From the NCBI GenBank assembly GCA_036365515.1, contig CM070874.1, positions 22,394,709-22,458,708 on the forward strand: 64,000 bases of DNA, read 5' to 3'. This DNA comes from Torymus aiolomorphi. Taxonomy: Eukaryota > Arthropoda > Insecta > Hymenoptera > Torymidae. Shown piece after piece: positions 10,660-21,189 of the stretch; within the stretch, counting starts at the first letter, position 1, and each line of letters begins with the position of its first letter. Made by a program: the position numbers and the translations under genes. Under the pieces are notes generated by a model. That model saw only the letters and a list, made by a program, of their open reading frames with translations. It was not told the DNA's origin and made no database searches.

Positions 10660-12000
10660 TACTATTAAAGGATTGTAGAAGTTTTGTAAAATAATTTATT
10701 AAAGGATTTTTTAAAAGATGTAATGATGGACCATTTTTGGAGATATTTTGTAGAGAAAATATAATAATGAATAATTTACAGAAATGATTCTGTTATTGAA
10801 AGTACGGCTTTAATTTAATGAGTAATACTACAGATAAGAAAAATTATTTTTGTAAGAAAAAGAAAACATTTTCATAGCAAATACATACAAACAAATATTG
10901 TAAAGAGATAAAGAGATAATTTAAATAGCAAAAATCAGTTTTGTGAGAAATAGAAAATGTTTTTATAGGAATTATAGAAAATAGTTTAAAAATATGTTTT
11001 AAAAGTGTTTATTATATAATTGTTTCAAAAAAACATATAAGCTTCCGTCAAGTTCTTTGTAGAGAGTTGGACAGTTGTTGAGAGCAAGATTGTTTGGATA
11101 AAAACATTAAACTTATATTAGTATTTCAACAGAGAATTTAAAGTTGTTAAAAAAGATAACAATAATATATTTTTTCTTTGTAGCTATTGCAAGGAATAAA
11201 AGACAAAAGCACAAGTTATCAGAATTACAATTCAAATCTCTGTATCACCAGCTGATTCTCTTGCTTTTATAAAACTCGAAGCTCAAAGTTGGCTGAAAAG
11301 TTGAGTTCGCATGTCAACTGCAATTTCCGTAGCAGCAGGTGGTACAAAGTTTTTAAAAACTACTCTTTCGCATCTATTTCTCTGAAATCACTTAATCCTC
11401 TAGCTTAAAAATGCGAAGCTCAAAGCTTGCCAAGTTAACTACCATTATGTAACAGCACCTGATACTAAGTTTTTTCACAAAACACTCTTATGCATCCATT
11501 TGCTCTTGTTCTTTGGACAAATTATTATTACATTATTAAATTTGTGCTAAAATTTACCTCTACCCTTCTATTGCACATTCTAAAGCAGGAATTCATTTTA
11601 TTATTTTGGTAACCACATATTTCTTTTTCATAATATTTTTTTTCATCATACACATAATCTTGTAAAATTAAAAACACAACCAGTTGATGAATTAAACATT
11701 ATTATTATCTGAATCTTGTATAGAAAAATATGTACTAAAAACTTCTCTGAAACATTTTGACATCTCCTACCATGAGAAAATCATAAAATAGATTAACTGA
11801 GCACTTTCATACCTTGAAATTTTCGCAATAACACATCATTTTTGCTCTTTTCAGTACTTCCATGTTCATTAGACATAATCTTTTCATTTGCACTTGAATA
11901 AACATGTACAGCAGTACAGCACTGATATCGACTAAGTTTTTTAAAGATGACAAATACTTTTTAAATCAAGGCTCAGACCAATATTTCAAATAGCCATCAT
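10660..12000. other. AT-rich non-coding stretch with one local duplication
   Basis: No supported gene. About 11280-11400 and 11410-11520 are diverged direct copies sharing AAGCTCAAAG, GTAACAGCA or GTAGCAGCAGGTG, and AAAACACTCTT/AAAACTACTCTTTCGCATC. About 11745-11960 matches 46390-46630 in the same orientation (AACATTTTGAC, GATTAACTGAGCACTTT, ATATCGACTAAGTTT), so part of it is a dispersed repeat family. Confidence 0.6.
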
Positions 12001-12575
12001 AAATTATATTGTATATTTATATCCTCACATGTCACTCAGCAATATTTTCTTCTATGCCAAAGCTTATTATGAAGTGTATGAACCTCATAATGGGTAATTA
12101 TTTATTAATACACACTTGAGCTATTTTCAAAATCTTTGAAACTGATTTTTAATAGAGGTTTTAAAATTTGATTATAAACACTTCACGTAACACGTCATAC
12201 CAGTACTATATTTTATTTATTATTAGACAAAACACTGAAAATTATATTGTATATTTATAACCTCGTGTGTCACTCAGCAATATTTTCTTCTATGCAAAAG
12301 CTTATTATGAAGTTTATGAACCTCATAACACATAATTATTTATTAATACACACATGTTCTATTCTCAAAACATTTCAAAGTGATTTTAAGTACAAGTTTT
12401 AAAATTTGATATAACACTTCGTGCAACACATTTTACCAGTATTTTATTTTTTTTATATTACACAAAACACTGATTTATTTTTTAATCACTATGTTATTTG
12501 TTGTCATGTCATTTGATTATATATGTACTTCATGCAACACATCATACCGGTATTTTATTTTATTTATTACGCAAA
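12001..12575. repeat. ~238-bp tandem duplication plus a partial third unit
   Basis: Units at about 12001-12238 and 12239-12475 share AATTATATTGTATATTTATA, GTCACTCAGCAATATTTTC, AGCTTATTATGAAGT and CACTTCGTGCAACAC-type words. A third partial copy at about 12520-12575 keeps the last 60 bp (ATGCAACACATCATACC...AAAACACTGATT). It is non-coding and probably part of the same dispersed family as the flanking sequence. Confidence 0.65.
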
Positions 12576-12604
12576 ACACTGATTAGATGTAATTTTTTAA
12601 TAAT

Positions 12605-12765
12605 CGCAACAATTTTATTATGAATATAATTTTCAACTAGATAGATGAACTATAAAAATCACAATTTTTGTTCCTATTTTTAAAAACTTACTTCAAAACA
12701 TAATACTTTTTTCGTATTTTGAATTCAATACTATCTAAATAAACATCTTAGTTGCTGTTTGTTTT
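12605..12765. repeat. Dispersed repeat, second copy at ~46100-46250
   Basis: TTTTCAACTAGATAGATGA, ACTTCAAAACATAATAC, TTTTTTCGTA and ATACTATCTAAA...CATCTTAGTTG occur in the same order and orientation near 46115-46245. It is non-coding and of unknown class. Confidence 0.6.
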
Positions 12766-12832
12766 ATGTGTTATTCATTGAAAGCAATGAAACTGTCATT
12801 TTCTTCATGGACATCCAAGTCCTCTATTCGTC

Positions 12833-12888
12833 GGCGAGGAAGAGGGAGAGGAAGAGGAAGAGGGAGAGGAAGAGGAAGAGTAAGAGAA
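12833..12888. repeat. Purine microsatellite (GGAAGA)n
   Basis: GAGGAAGAGGGAGAGGAAGA-type hexamer repeats run for about 55 bp. The Lys/Arg/Glu-rich and Leu/Pro-rich frames across it are artefacts of the repeat. Confidence 0.9.
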
Positions 12889-13559
12889 ATAAAGTAGAAG
12901 AACACAGACACAGACATGAAATTGTATTCACATGCATACATATTAGATAGGAACCAGAACGAAATGTTTATTTTGAAATTTTTGTTAATACTAATAAGTG
13001 AGATTTTTTGTTTTCTGTACAAAGGTTTATAAGTATGTAGTAGTTTGTATTATCCAGATAGAGAAAGAATCAACACGAACACGAACACGTGCATAAACAT
13101 AAGGAAAGAATAAATACAATGCGGAAGAGAATGGACAAAGATCCAAAGATATATAATATAATTTAGAATTCTTATTTTTGTATTATGAACAATCGTTCAA
13201 TAAAGCATTTTATATTTTAAATTATGTGCAACAAAAGACAGGCACGGACATTGACTAAATTTCTTGAAGTAGATGAATGCTTCTTAAGGGGGTCAGACAC
13301 CTTTAGAATTTTCTTCATAAAATGACCAGAAAAAAATTTTTTTTCATAATTAGAAATATGTAGACGTAATATCCTAAAAATATATTCAATTTGTCATAAA
13401 ATTAGACAAAAAAAAAATTTTGATCGTGTTTGAGAACTCCATAAATTATAATGAGGACATGCTGTGGGTATTCACAAAATAAATTGAGAGCCAAACACTT
13501 CAGTCAATTAAATTTCAATATATTCAAAATAACTGTCTATAAAATATAAATTACTATTA

Positions 13560-15060
13560 CATAATTGTCGATATAAAAGTTGTTTCAAGAATAAGTATAA
13601 AATATGTGAGATGTTACAATTAAATAGTTGAGTGTATGACTGTTACATAATTCTGAGTGTACGAGTGTTACAAAATTCTGTGAGTATTGGTGAGTTTGCT
13701 GTTTGAGTGTCTGAGTTTTCTGTGTGACGTTGCGAATCACTGATGAGAGTGCTAACTATACAATAAGCAACACAATCAATTATTATTGAGTTGATTGTGG
13801 TTGAGTTTTCAATGAGATGACACGATTAGGTATTACTGACCTAATCGTGCCTGAGTATTTCCTAATTATACTGCGTGGCTATGCGTTCCGTATAGCAGCG
13901 CACCTTTGTATAAAATGGCCGCATGTAATTGAGTATTTACCTTCTCGCACATAGCGTTGTATTAATCGCTACGCTGATGAGGTGGTCGAGTGATGGTGAT
14001 TCAGCAACGACAATGAGCAGTTGAGAAGAGCCTTATGTTGAGCATGATGATTAAAATGAGACATCCGGTGAGATGAGTGTGAGGATGCGAAGCAGCCGAT
14101 GAGAGAGGCCATATCAGCAATCTTGTTGAGTTTGGCGTAGCAGTTGCTGAGATGTGTCGCCTCGTTACTCGCTAGATGCAGCAAACCGTCCTGGGTTGCG
14201 CATTGCGACACAACCCTGCTGTAAGGAGTTGCCATATGAGAATTTCCGGGTGAGAAGCTGCCTCGTGGTGTCCTCAACGCATCGAGCGCCGGTGAGAAAA
14301 ATGCCGCATGAGTATCACCGCCATATGAGAAGTTTCCGTGTGGGAACACTAGTGAAGCCTCCTCCTTGAGAGCAGCCTCCAAAGTGCATCAGATGCCGCT
14401 TGAGTATCACCGCCGTGTGAGAATCACTGCCGCACTAGAAGATGCCGCACGAGCAGTCCAAGCACTTCGTGGCAAGCACGCAATGGACTATACCGTGTGA
14501 GAACTGCTGCTGTATGATTGTAGCCGCGTGAGCCGATGCCACATGACATCCATGTGGAGAGAGTGAGAAAGATCACACCTGAGTCCATCCGATGAGAATT
14601 GCCGAGGATGTCCGCACTGAATCTCCACGTGGCCCACCGCTACAGGAGTGGAGCCTGAGAAGAGCAAGAATGCTACACTTGAGTCCATCCGGTATGAGAG
14701 CTGCCGAACTTGTACACTGAAACTCTCCACGAGGCCGACCGTTTCAGAGCGAGAGTTTGACCAGATTGAGCGAGAATACCGTGAGACGCGGCCATGCGCC
14801 CTCGTGGCGAGCACGCCGTTCAGACTTTTTCTAGCGAATGACTGAATGAGCACTTCCGTCTTCTTCCTCGTCTCGTTGTTCCCGAGGAGTGAGTCAAATC
14901 AGCGTCTCTCTCATTTACATGTGTATGCATGAGAGAGACAGCATGATTTTTGCCATACTCGGCTAATCAGTGTAGCGATTCAGCTGTTCCGCAGAGAGCA
15001 ACTGATGAGTGCTGCCGTCACGCGGCCGCCTGCTGAGTTATCCCTCAGTCGCGCAACCGC
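13560..15060. repeat. GC-richer island of degenerate TGAG units and short palindromes
   Basis: Words of the form TGTGAGAATCACTGCCGC, CATATGAGAA, CCGTGTGAGAAC and GCCGCATGAGTATCACC recur every 20-40 bp. Perfect short palindromes include CACGATTAGGT...ACCTAATCGTG (about 13821-13849). A duplication of about 105 bp pairs 14572-14640 with 14677-14747 (GAGTCCATCCG, CTCCACG.GGCC.ACCG). Several ORFs of 65-137 codons exist here on both strands (for example 13969-14382 and 14488-14853, minus), but none shows a family signature and they overlap the repeat pattern. I regard them as unsupported. Confidence 0.45.
14900..14943. repeat. 11-bp-stem hairpin
   Basis: GTCTCTCTCAT (about 14903-14913) pairs perfectly with ATGAGAGAGAC (about 14930-14940) around a TTACATGTGTATGC-type loop. 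It lies in the tail of the TGAG-rich island; its function is unknown. Confidence 0.6.
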
Positions 15061-15123
15061 GGAAAATTCAAAACTTGATATTTCCCAAACAGATCGATTT
15101 TAACCAAATATATGGCCATTTCA

Positions 15124-15470
15124 AAATTTTTGCTCTGCCGTCGACTCCAGATTCAGGAACTGCATATATTTTAATGGGAGTGGTCCTAAAATTTTGGTAT
15201 TTTATATGACTATTGACTGAAGAGTTGTATATATCCAATTTATTTGATTAAATAATTTTTTACGGTCAAAAATTGCTAAAAGATCTTCAATTTAAGTGAA
15301 ATTCAGGTTTTTTAGCAATTTTTGACCGTAAAAAATTATTTAATCAAGTAAAAATTGGATACATACAACTCTTCAGTCAATAGACATATAAAATACCAAA
15401 ATTTTAGGACCTCTCCCATTAAAATATATGCAGTTCCTAATTCTGGAGTCGACGGCAGAGCCTAAAATTT
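15124..15470. mobile_element. ~345-bp foldback MITE
   Basis: The left arm, from AAAATTTTTGCTCTGCCGTC, and the right arm, ending GACGGCAGAGCCTAAAATTTT, are inverted copies of about 150 bp. They share TCGACTCCAG, AACTGCATATATTTTAATGGGAG, CAACTCTTCAGTCAATAG and TACGGTCAAAAATTGCTAAAA. The loop is short (about 15281-15309). No ORF is present, and no certain target duplication was identified. Confidence 0.75.
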
Positions 15471-15859
15471 TACATTATGTAGAAAACAGCTTTAAAGACA
15501 AAATTACTAAAATACTTCTTTATTTCTTAACTCCATCTCTGCCCTGAAATACAAAAAAGTATTGTTTTTAGCTCAAAATATTTTACATTTAGAACAAATA
15601 TTCTAGTACCTGGATATACGGTCCATCAGACTTGTAAGCTATAAGCACGCGTAACAGTCATATCCACATCAGTCAGTTAAGTTTGTTAAGTGGTTTAACA
15701 TGATGATCCTTTGGTACCTTTAAATCTGTATGTTTTTAATAATATTTATTACAAGTATTAGATTCTTATATACTGAGGTAAATAAAGAATGTGTTGAGAA
15801 ATCCAAAATCCTTCATGCATGTTATGAAGCCAGTATCACCACAGCTAAATGCTTAAAAA

Positions 15860-16434
15860 AAAACCGCTGCCAATTCATTGGCCCGTAGCTTCTTCAACCG
15901 TAATTTGTTGATTCCTTTAATTAATTTTTAATAACAAAATTTATAATTTTTTAAAAAATTTATTGCATAATTATAATTAAATTCATTTATGAATATTAAA
16001 AATTGTTAATTTTTAAATTTATTTATTTATTTATTATTTATTTATATCAAATTTATATAAATTTTCAGCTGATAAATAAAGTTATCATTTGAAATAGAAG
16101 TAAAATATCTATATTTTATAATAAAACAAATAGCTATCACGGTTGTTTTGTTATTAACAAAACGTGTTTTTCTTTTATATTTCATAATTCATATTTAAGA
16201 AAAAAAAAATTTATAGCTATCATTGTTCTTTTGTTGTTAACAAAAACGTGTTTTTTTAAAAAAGTTCATAATTCACAAATAAATTATAATAATACAGAAT
16301 ATAATGCATTCATAATGCATAATTCATAATTATAATAGATTATAATAGATATAATTTTTAAACATTTTAATTCATTTTGTTGGTTGGTTTTTTAAAAATT
16401 AAAAAAAAATCATCGAATGCCTACTCAATGACGT
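15860..16434. repeat. Inverted partner of 17775-18385 (AT-rich arm A)
   Basis: From AACCGCTGCCAATTCATTGG to GAATGCCTACTCAATGACGTT this segment matches, in reverse complement, 17775-18385 (CAAACGTCATTGAGTAGGCATTC ... CCAATGCATTGGCAGCGGTT). Shared internal words include AACAAAACGTGTTTTT, TTTCAGCTGATAAATAAAG and CCAACCAACAAAATGAATT. It lies just outside the larger foldback at 16775-20862. It is non-coding and very AT-rich. Confidence 0.65.
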
Positions 16435-18830
16435 TGCCTCATTCCACACCACTTAGCAGTAGATATCACTGCGCGTTTTTTAAAAATAAAATATAAATCT
16501 TTGTTAATTTAGAGATTAAATTAATTTTTGTAACACATGAATGATTTTCAGCGTTTTCCAACATAAAAATATGTTCCAAAAAGTGACTTCTTTTTCCTAC
16601 CGTGTAAAGAAATTCATCCTCTCCCTCTGCTCTAAAATTATGTAAAATCGCGAAAATGAATTTAGCCTTGCTTTTTAGGTTCAAAAACGCATAAAATCAA
16701 TACAAAAAAAATAAATAAAACCTTGAATTTAATGTTATCCCCATTTGTATAATATAATATTTAATTTTCTTTTGCTTCCTCCTAGAGGAAGCTTTGTGAT
16801 AGTAAATTTTTGAGTTGTTGTAAAAACGTGTTATAATTGTGTTCCGAGGTGCTGAGAATCAAAATACATGGTTTTTGAAAAATGTCTGTATGGATGTGTG
16901 GGTGTGTGTATATGTGTGTGTGTATACGTCTGGATCTCAGCTTCTACTCAGTCGAATTTGACCGGACAGGTCTCATTTTTTTTATTTTTTTTTTGCTGAT
17001 GCCGGGTCAAAAATCCGTTTTTTGATTGGGGCGATGCGTTTTTGTTTTTCTTTCAAATTTTCAATTTTCTCAAAACTGTTTTTTGATTTTTTTTAATGAT
17101 AGGATCGAGTTATTCGAATCTGATGGGTAGCGTTCGAAAGAGAATTAAAATACCTATATTTTCTAAAAAAAAAAGTTTCTGGCTATCACGGTTCTTTTGT
17201 TATTAACAAAAACGGGTTTTTTTTTAGAAGCTTATAACTCCTAAACTTAACGGTCAATTTTTTTGAGAAAAATCATGATAATACAGAATATAAATAGCTA
17301 TAATCTTTTAAAATTTGAATACATTCCGTAGGCTAGATTTTAAGAAAAAAATTGAAAAATGAAGAAAATAAGTTTTGTATGTTCAACGATTACAAGAGCA
17401 AAATTGACTTAATGGCTTCAAAATTCCTTTTAGAGGTAGATTTTTTATAGTTCTCGGTCGAGTTCTTTGGGCAAAATGATTGGTCCATAAATTTCAGAGA
17501 TATTTGACGTTAAAAATTTTTTGGCATTTTTTAAAAATCCTAATTTACCGAGAACGGCTCTATATATCTGAATCGGGTGGGTGACATTCGAAAGAGAATT
17601 AAAATACCTATATTTTCTAAAAAAAATTAATTCTCTATCTATCACGTTTCTTTAGTTATCATCAAAAACAAAAACGTGTTTTTTTTAAAAACCCATAACT
17701 CCAATGATGTTATCATCAGTATGTTATAAAAGTATATAGTATTGGCGTCAAAATGATGTGTATTTGAATTTTCAAACGTCATTGAGTAGGCATTCGATTT
17801 TTTTTTTTAATTTTTAAAAAACCAACCAACAAAATGAATTAAAATGTTTAAAAATTATATCTATTATAATCTATTATAATTATGAATTATGCATTATGAA
17901 TGCATTATATTCTGCATTATTATAATTTATTTGTGAGTTATAAACTTTTTTAAAAAACACGTTTTTGTTAATAAAAAAAGAAAAATGATAGCTATAAATT
18001 TTTTTTTTTCTTAAAAAATATGAATTATGAAATATAAAAAAAAACACGTTTTTGTTAATAACAAAACAACCGTGAGAGCTATTTGTTTTATTATAAAATA
18101 TAGATATTTTACTTCTATTTCAAATGATAACTTTATTTATCAGCTGAAAATTTATATAAATTTGATATAAATAAATAATAAATAAATAATTTTAAAAATT
18201 AACAATTTTTAATATTCATAAATGAATTTAATTATTATTATGCAATAAATTTTTTAAAAAATTATAAATTTTGTTATTAAAAATTAATTCAAGGAATCAA
18301 CAAATTGAGGACGATAAAATTCCTTTAATTAATTAAAGGAATCAACAATTGAGGAAGCTACGGGCCAATGCATTGGCAGCGGTTTTTTTTTTGTTTTTCC
18401 GAGGCACTAAGTGAATCTTCTTCAAGAATTCAATCTTGAAAATTCAAACATATTACATTTTGACGCCAATACTATATACTTTTATAATATACTGATGATA
18501 ACATCATTGTAGTTATGAGTTTTAGAAAAAAAAACACGTTTTTGTTTTTGATGATAACTAAAGAACCGTGATAGATAGAAAATTAATTTTTTTTAGAAAA
18601 TATAGGTATCTTAATTCTCTTTCGAATGCCACCCACCTCATTCAGATACATAGAGCCGTTCTCGAGAAATTACGATTTTAAAAAAATGTCAAAAAATTTT
18701 TAACCTTAAATATCTCTGAAATTTATGGACCAATCATTTTGCCCAAAGAACTCGACCGAGAACTATAAAAAATCTACCTCTAAAAGGAATTTTGAAGCCA
18801 TTAAGTCAATTTTACTCTTGTAATCGTTGG

Positions 18831-20132
18831 TGTGAAGTCCGGAAATAAGTGGAAATAAATAGTAATTGGTTTTATGTATTAATTTAATAAGTGAATCTAA
18901 CGGCTATTTAGGGCGAAAGATAATAGATAAGGAAGGTAACTAACTTATCAATCACTTTTTTCTATATATGTGTTTAAATACATATCTAAATTTTTAGAAG
19001 CTATTTGACACAATAAATAGCAGTCAAAGAATTATGTACAATATTATAATAATTAAAGTGCAGTCAAGAATTTTTAAAGAATATGGAAGGGGAAGGTAAA
19101 CGTATAAGATAAAAAATGAGAACGAAAAAATAACGGCCCAGGCGGGGGTCGTTTTTTCGTTCTCATTTTTTATCTTATACGTTTACCTTCCCTTTCCATA
19201 TTCTTTAAAAATTCTTGACTGCACTTTAATTATTATAATATTGTGCATAATTCTTTGACTGCTATTTATTGTGTCAAATAGCTTCTAAAAATTTAGATAT
19301 GTATTTAAACACATATATAGAAAAAAGTGATTGATAAGTTAGTTACCTTCCTTATCTATTATCTTTCGCCCTAAATAGCCGTTAGATTCACTTATTAAAT
19401 TAACATAAATCGTCGGGCATTTCCTTCAATTGATAAAATGGTTTTATGTATGTTTATTATATAAAATATAATAATTTATTTACCAATACAAGCTGCTGGC
19501 TTCTGGTAGATCGATGCGTTGTAATTTTACTTACAATTCTTTTTTTATAATTGTTCTTTACGTTTAGAATTTACACTTGCTTTTATAAATTTACTATAAA
19601 TAACTTATAAGGTCTGCTTACTAGATGAGTAAGGCTTACGATTACAATTTCAATAATTTATAAGATCTGCTTGCTAGATGAGTAAGGCTTACGATTTCAA
19701 CTTCCTCGATGTCGTCGAGGTACACGGAACTCGCCAGGTTTCTTGTACGCTGTGACTGATTCGCGTGACACACATCACTTCTTTTATAATACAAAATAAT
19801 TAGGTTAAAGATGGGCCCGGTGGCGTATCGAATTCATCTTTTGACAACTTATGTATTGCAAGTTTTCTGAGTCGTCGTACTTGCGAAATGCTGAGCATTG
19901 CAAAGTGTGGCCTTTCGACTGCCGCGGAGTTCGGTGGCTTGGATTCTAGCTCGACCGTATGTTAAAAACTGCATGCGTTGTCTTCCTGAATGGGTGATTC
20001 TATACGTCACAAGGTCGCATAAGCAGAACGCTGCGAGAGTATTAAGTTGCATTCTCGCTTTTATGTGTCAGGAAATATCTGATACTAATTATGCTTTTTC
20101 TTTAAAATGAGAATACGTCTCCGGACGTAACA
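18831..20132. mobile_element. 1.3-kb TG...CA insertion with TTGG duplication (solo-LTR-like)
   Basis: The right arm of the host foldback stops at TAATCGTTGG (18830) and resumes at ACATACAAAAC after TTGG (20133-20136); the intact opposite arm has the uninterrupted junction near 17375-17390. The insertion begins TGTGAAGTCCGGA and ends TCCGGACGTAACA, an imperfect terminal inverted repeat starting TG and ending CA, with a 4-bp duplication TTGG. This fits a solo LTR of a Gypsy-class element. It contains a 540-bp palindrome and a tandem duplication of about 62 bp (19607-19700, CTAGATGAGTAAGGCTTACGA). A DNA transposon is an alternative. Small ORFs at 19849-20110 have no family signature. Confidence 0.6.
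18870..19410. repeat. Near-perfect 540-bp palindrome
   Basis: Arms of about 260 bp (about 18870-19130 and 19150-19410) are reverse complements with few mismatches, from TTTATGT.TTAATTTAATAAG to GAGAACGAAAAAA. The spacer is about 20 bp and GC-rich (AACGGCCCAGGCGGGGGTCG). The word GGTTTTATGTA occurs at 18867 and again at 19439, outside the right arm. No gene is present. Confidence 0.85.
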
Positions 20133-20567
20133 TTGGACATACAAAACTGATTTTTTTCATTTTTCAATTTTTTACTCAAAATCTAACCTACAGAATGTAT
20201 TCAAATTTTAATAGATTATAGCTATTTATATTCTGTATTATCATGATTTTTCTCAAAAAAAATTGACCGTTAAGTTTAGGAGTTATAAGCTTCTAAAAAA
20301 AACACATTTTGTTAATAACAAAAGAACCGTGATAGCTAGAAACTTTTTTTTTTTAGAAAATATAGGTATTTTAATTCTCTTTCGAACGCTACCCATCAGA
20401 TTTGAATAACTCGATCCTATCATTAAAAAAAATCAAAAAACAGTTTTGAGAAAATCGAAAATTTGAAAAAATCAAAAAACGGATTTTTGACCCGCCATCA
20501 CGCAAAAAAAAACAGAAAAATGATACCTGTCCGGTCAAAATCAACCGAGTAGAAGCTGAGGTCCAGG

Positions 20568-20570
<3 letters not shown>

Positions 20571-20603
<33 letters not shown>

Positions 20604-20625
20604 CACACACACACACGCACACACA

Positions 20626-20717
<92 letters not shown>

Positions 20718-20740
20718 CACACACATACACACACACATCC
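20571..20740. repeat. (CA)n microsatellite, ~170 bp
   Basis: An almost pure CA run with occasional CG or CC interruptions. It is the mirror of the much shorter TG tract at about 16893-16930 in the opposite foldback arm. The Cys/Val-rich minus-strand frames across it are spurious. Confidence 0.95.
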
Positions 20741-21189
20741 ATACAGACATTTTTCAAAAACCATGTATTTTGATTCCTAACACCTCGGAACACAATTATA
20801 ACATGTTTCTACAACAACTCAAAAATTTACTATCACAAAGCTTCCTCTAGGAGGAAGCAAATGTTTATAGCAGCAACACTCCTATATTGATCTTCTTTTA
20901 ATGTCTGATAGGGCGAACTTCTTTACTTGTCATTTATTATTCTTTTTCACATATAATATCATTACTTAATAAAGAGAATACGACTGATATATATTTATTG
21001 CAGTGCATAACTGTTTTGACTTTAGAAAATAAAATGTCAATTATATCATAGTGAGATGCAGGCGGTGGTTGATAATGGTAGCATTCTGACTGAAGTGAAG
21101 ATTCCAAAATGTTTTTCTGCACAATAGCATATCTTTCGCTTCCTTTAAAAATTGATTCAAATCTGTACTCTAAATGGATTTTGTAATAG

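Larger units (their letters stand above)
16775..20862. mobile_element. Large foldback element split by a 1.3-kb insertion
   Basis: The left arm (16775-17770) begins CTTCCTCCTAGAGGAAGCTT and the right arm ends with its complement at about 20862. The right arm is interrupted between 18830 and 20133 by an insertion, so it consists of 18430-18830 plus 20133-20862. The arms share CATGGTTTTTGAAAAATGTC, a (TG)n/(CA)n tract, GACCGGACAGGT, CGATCCTATCATTAA and GTTCTCGGTCGAGTTCTTTGG. The loop is the arm-A sequence at 17775-18385. Without the insertion the element would be about 2.8 kb. No transposase is present. Confidence 0.7.

Noticed and set aside
13285..13330. TTAAGGGGGTCAGAC as a piggyBac-type MITE end
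   Set aside because: No partner terminus or second TTAA with a matching end was found nearby.
13969..14853. Minus-strand frames of 137 and 121 codons as host genes
   Set aside because: They overlap the degenerate repeat pattern, have no recognisable domain and are not linked by clear splice sites. A real gene is not excluded.
20389..20793. Long Cys/Val-rich frames on the minus strand
   Set aside because: They are translations of the (CA)n microsatellite.
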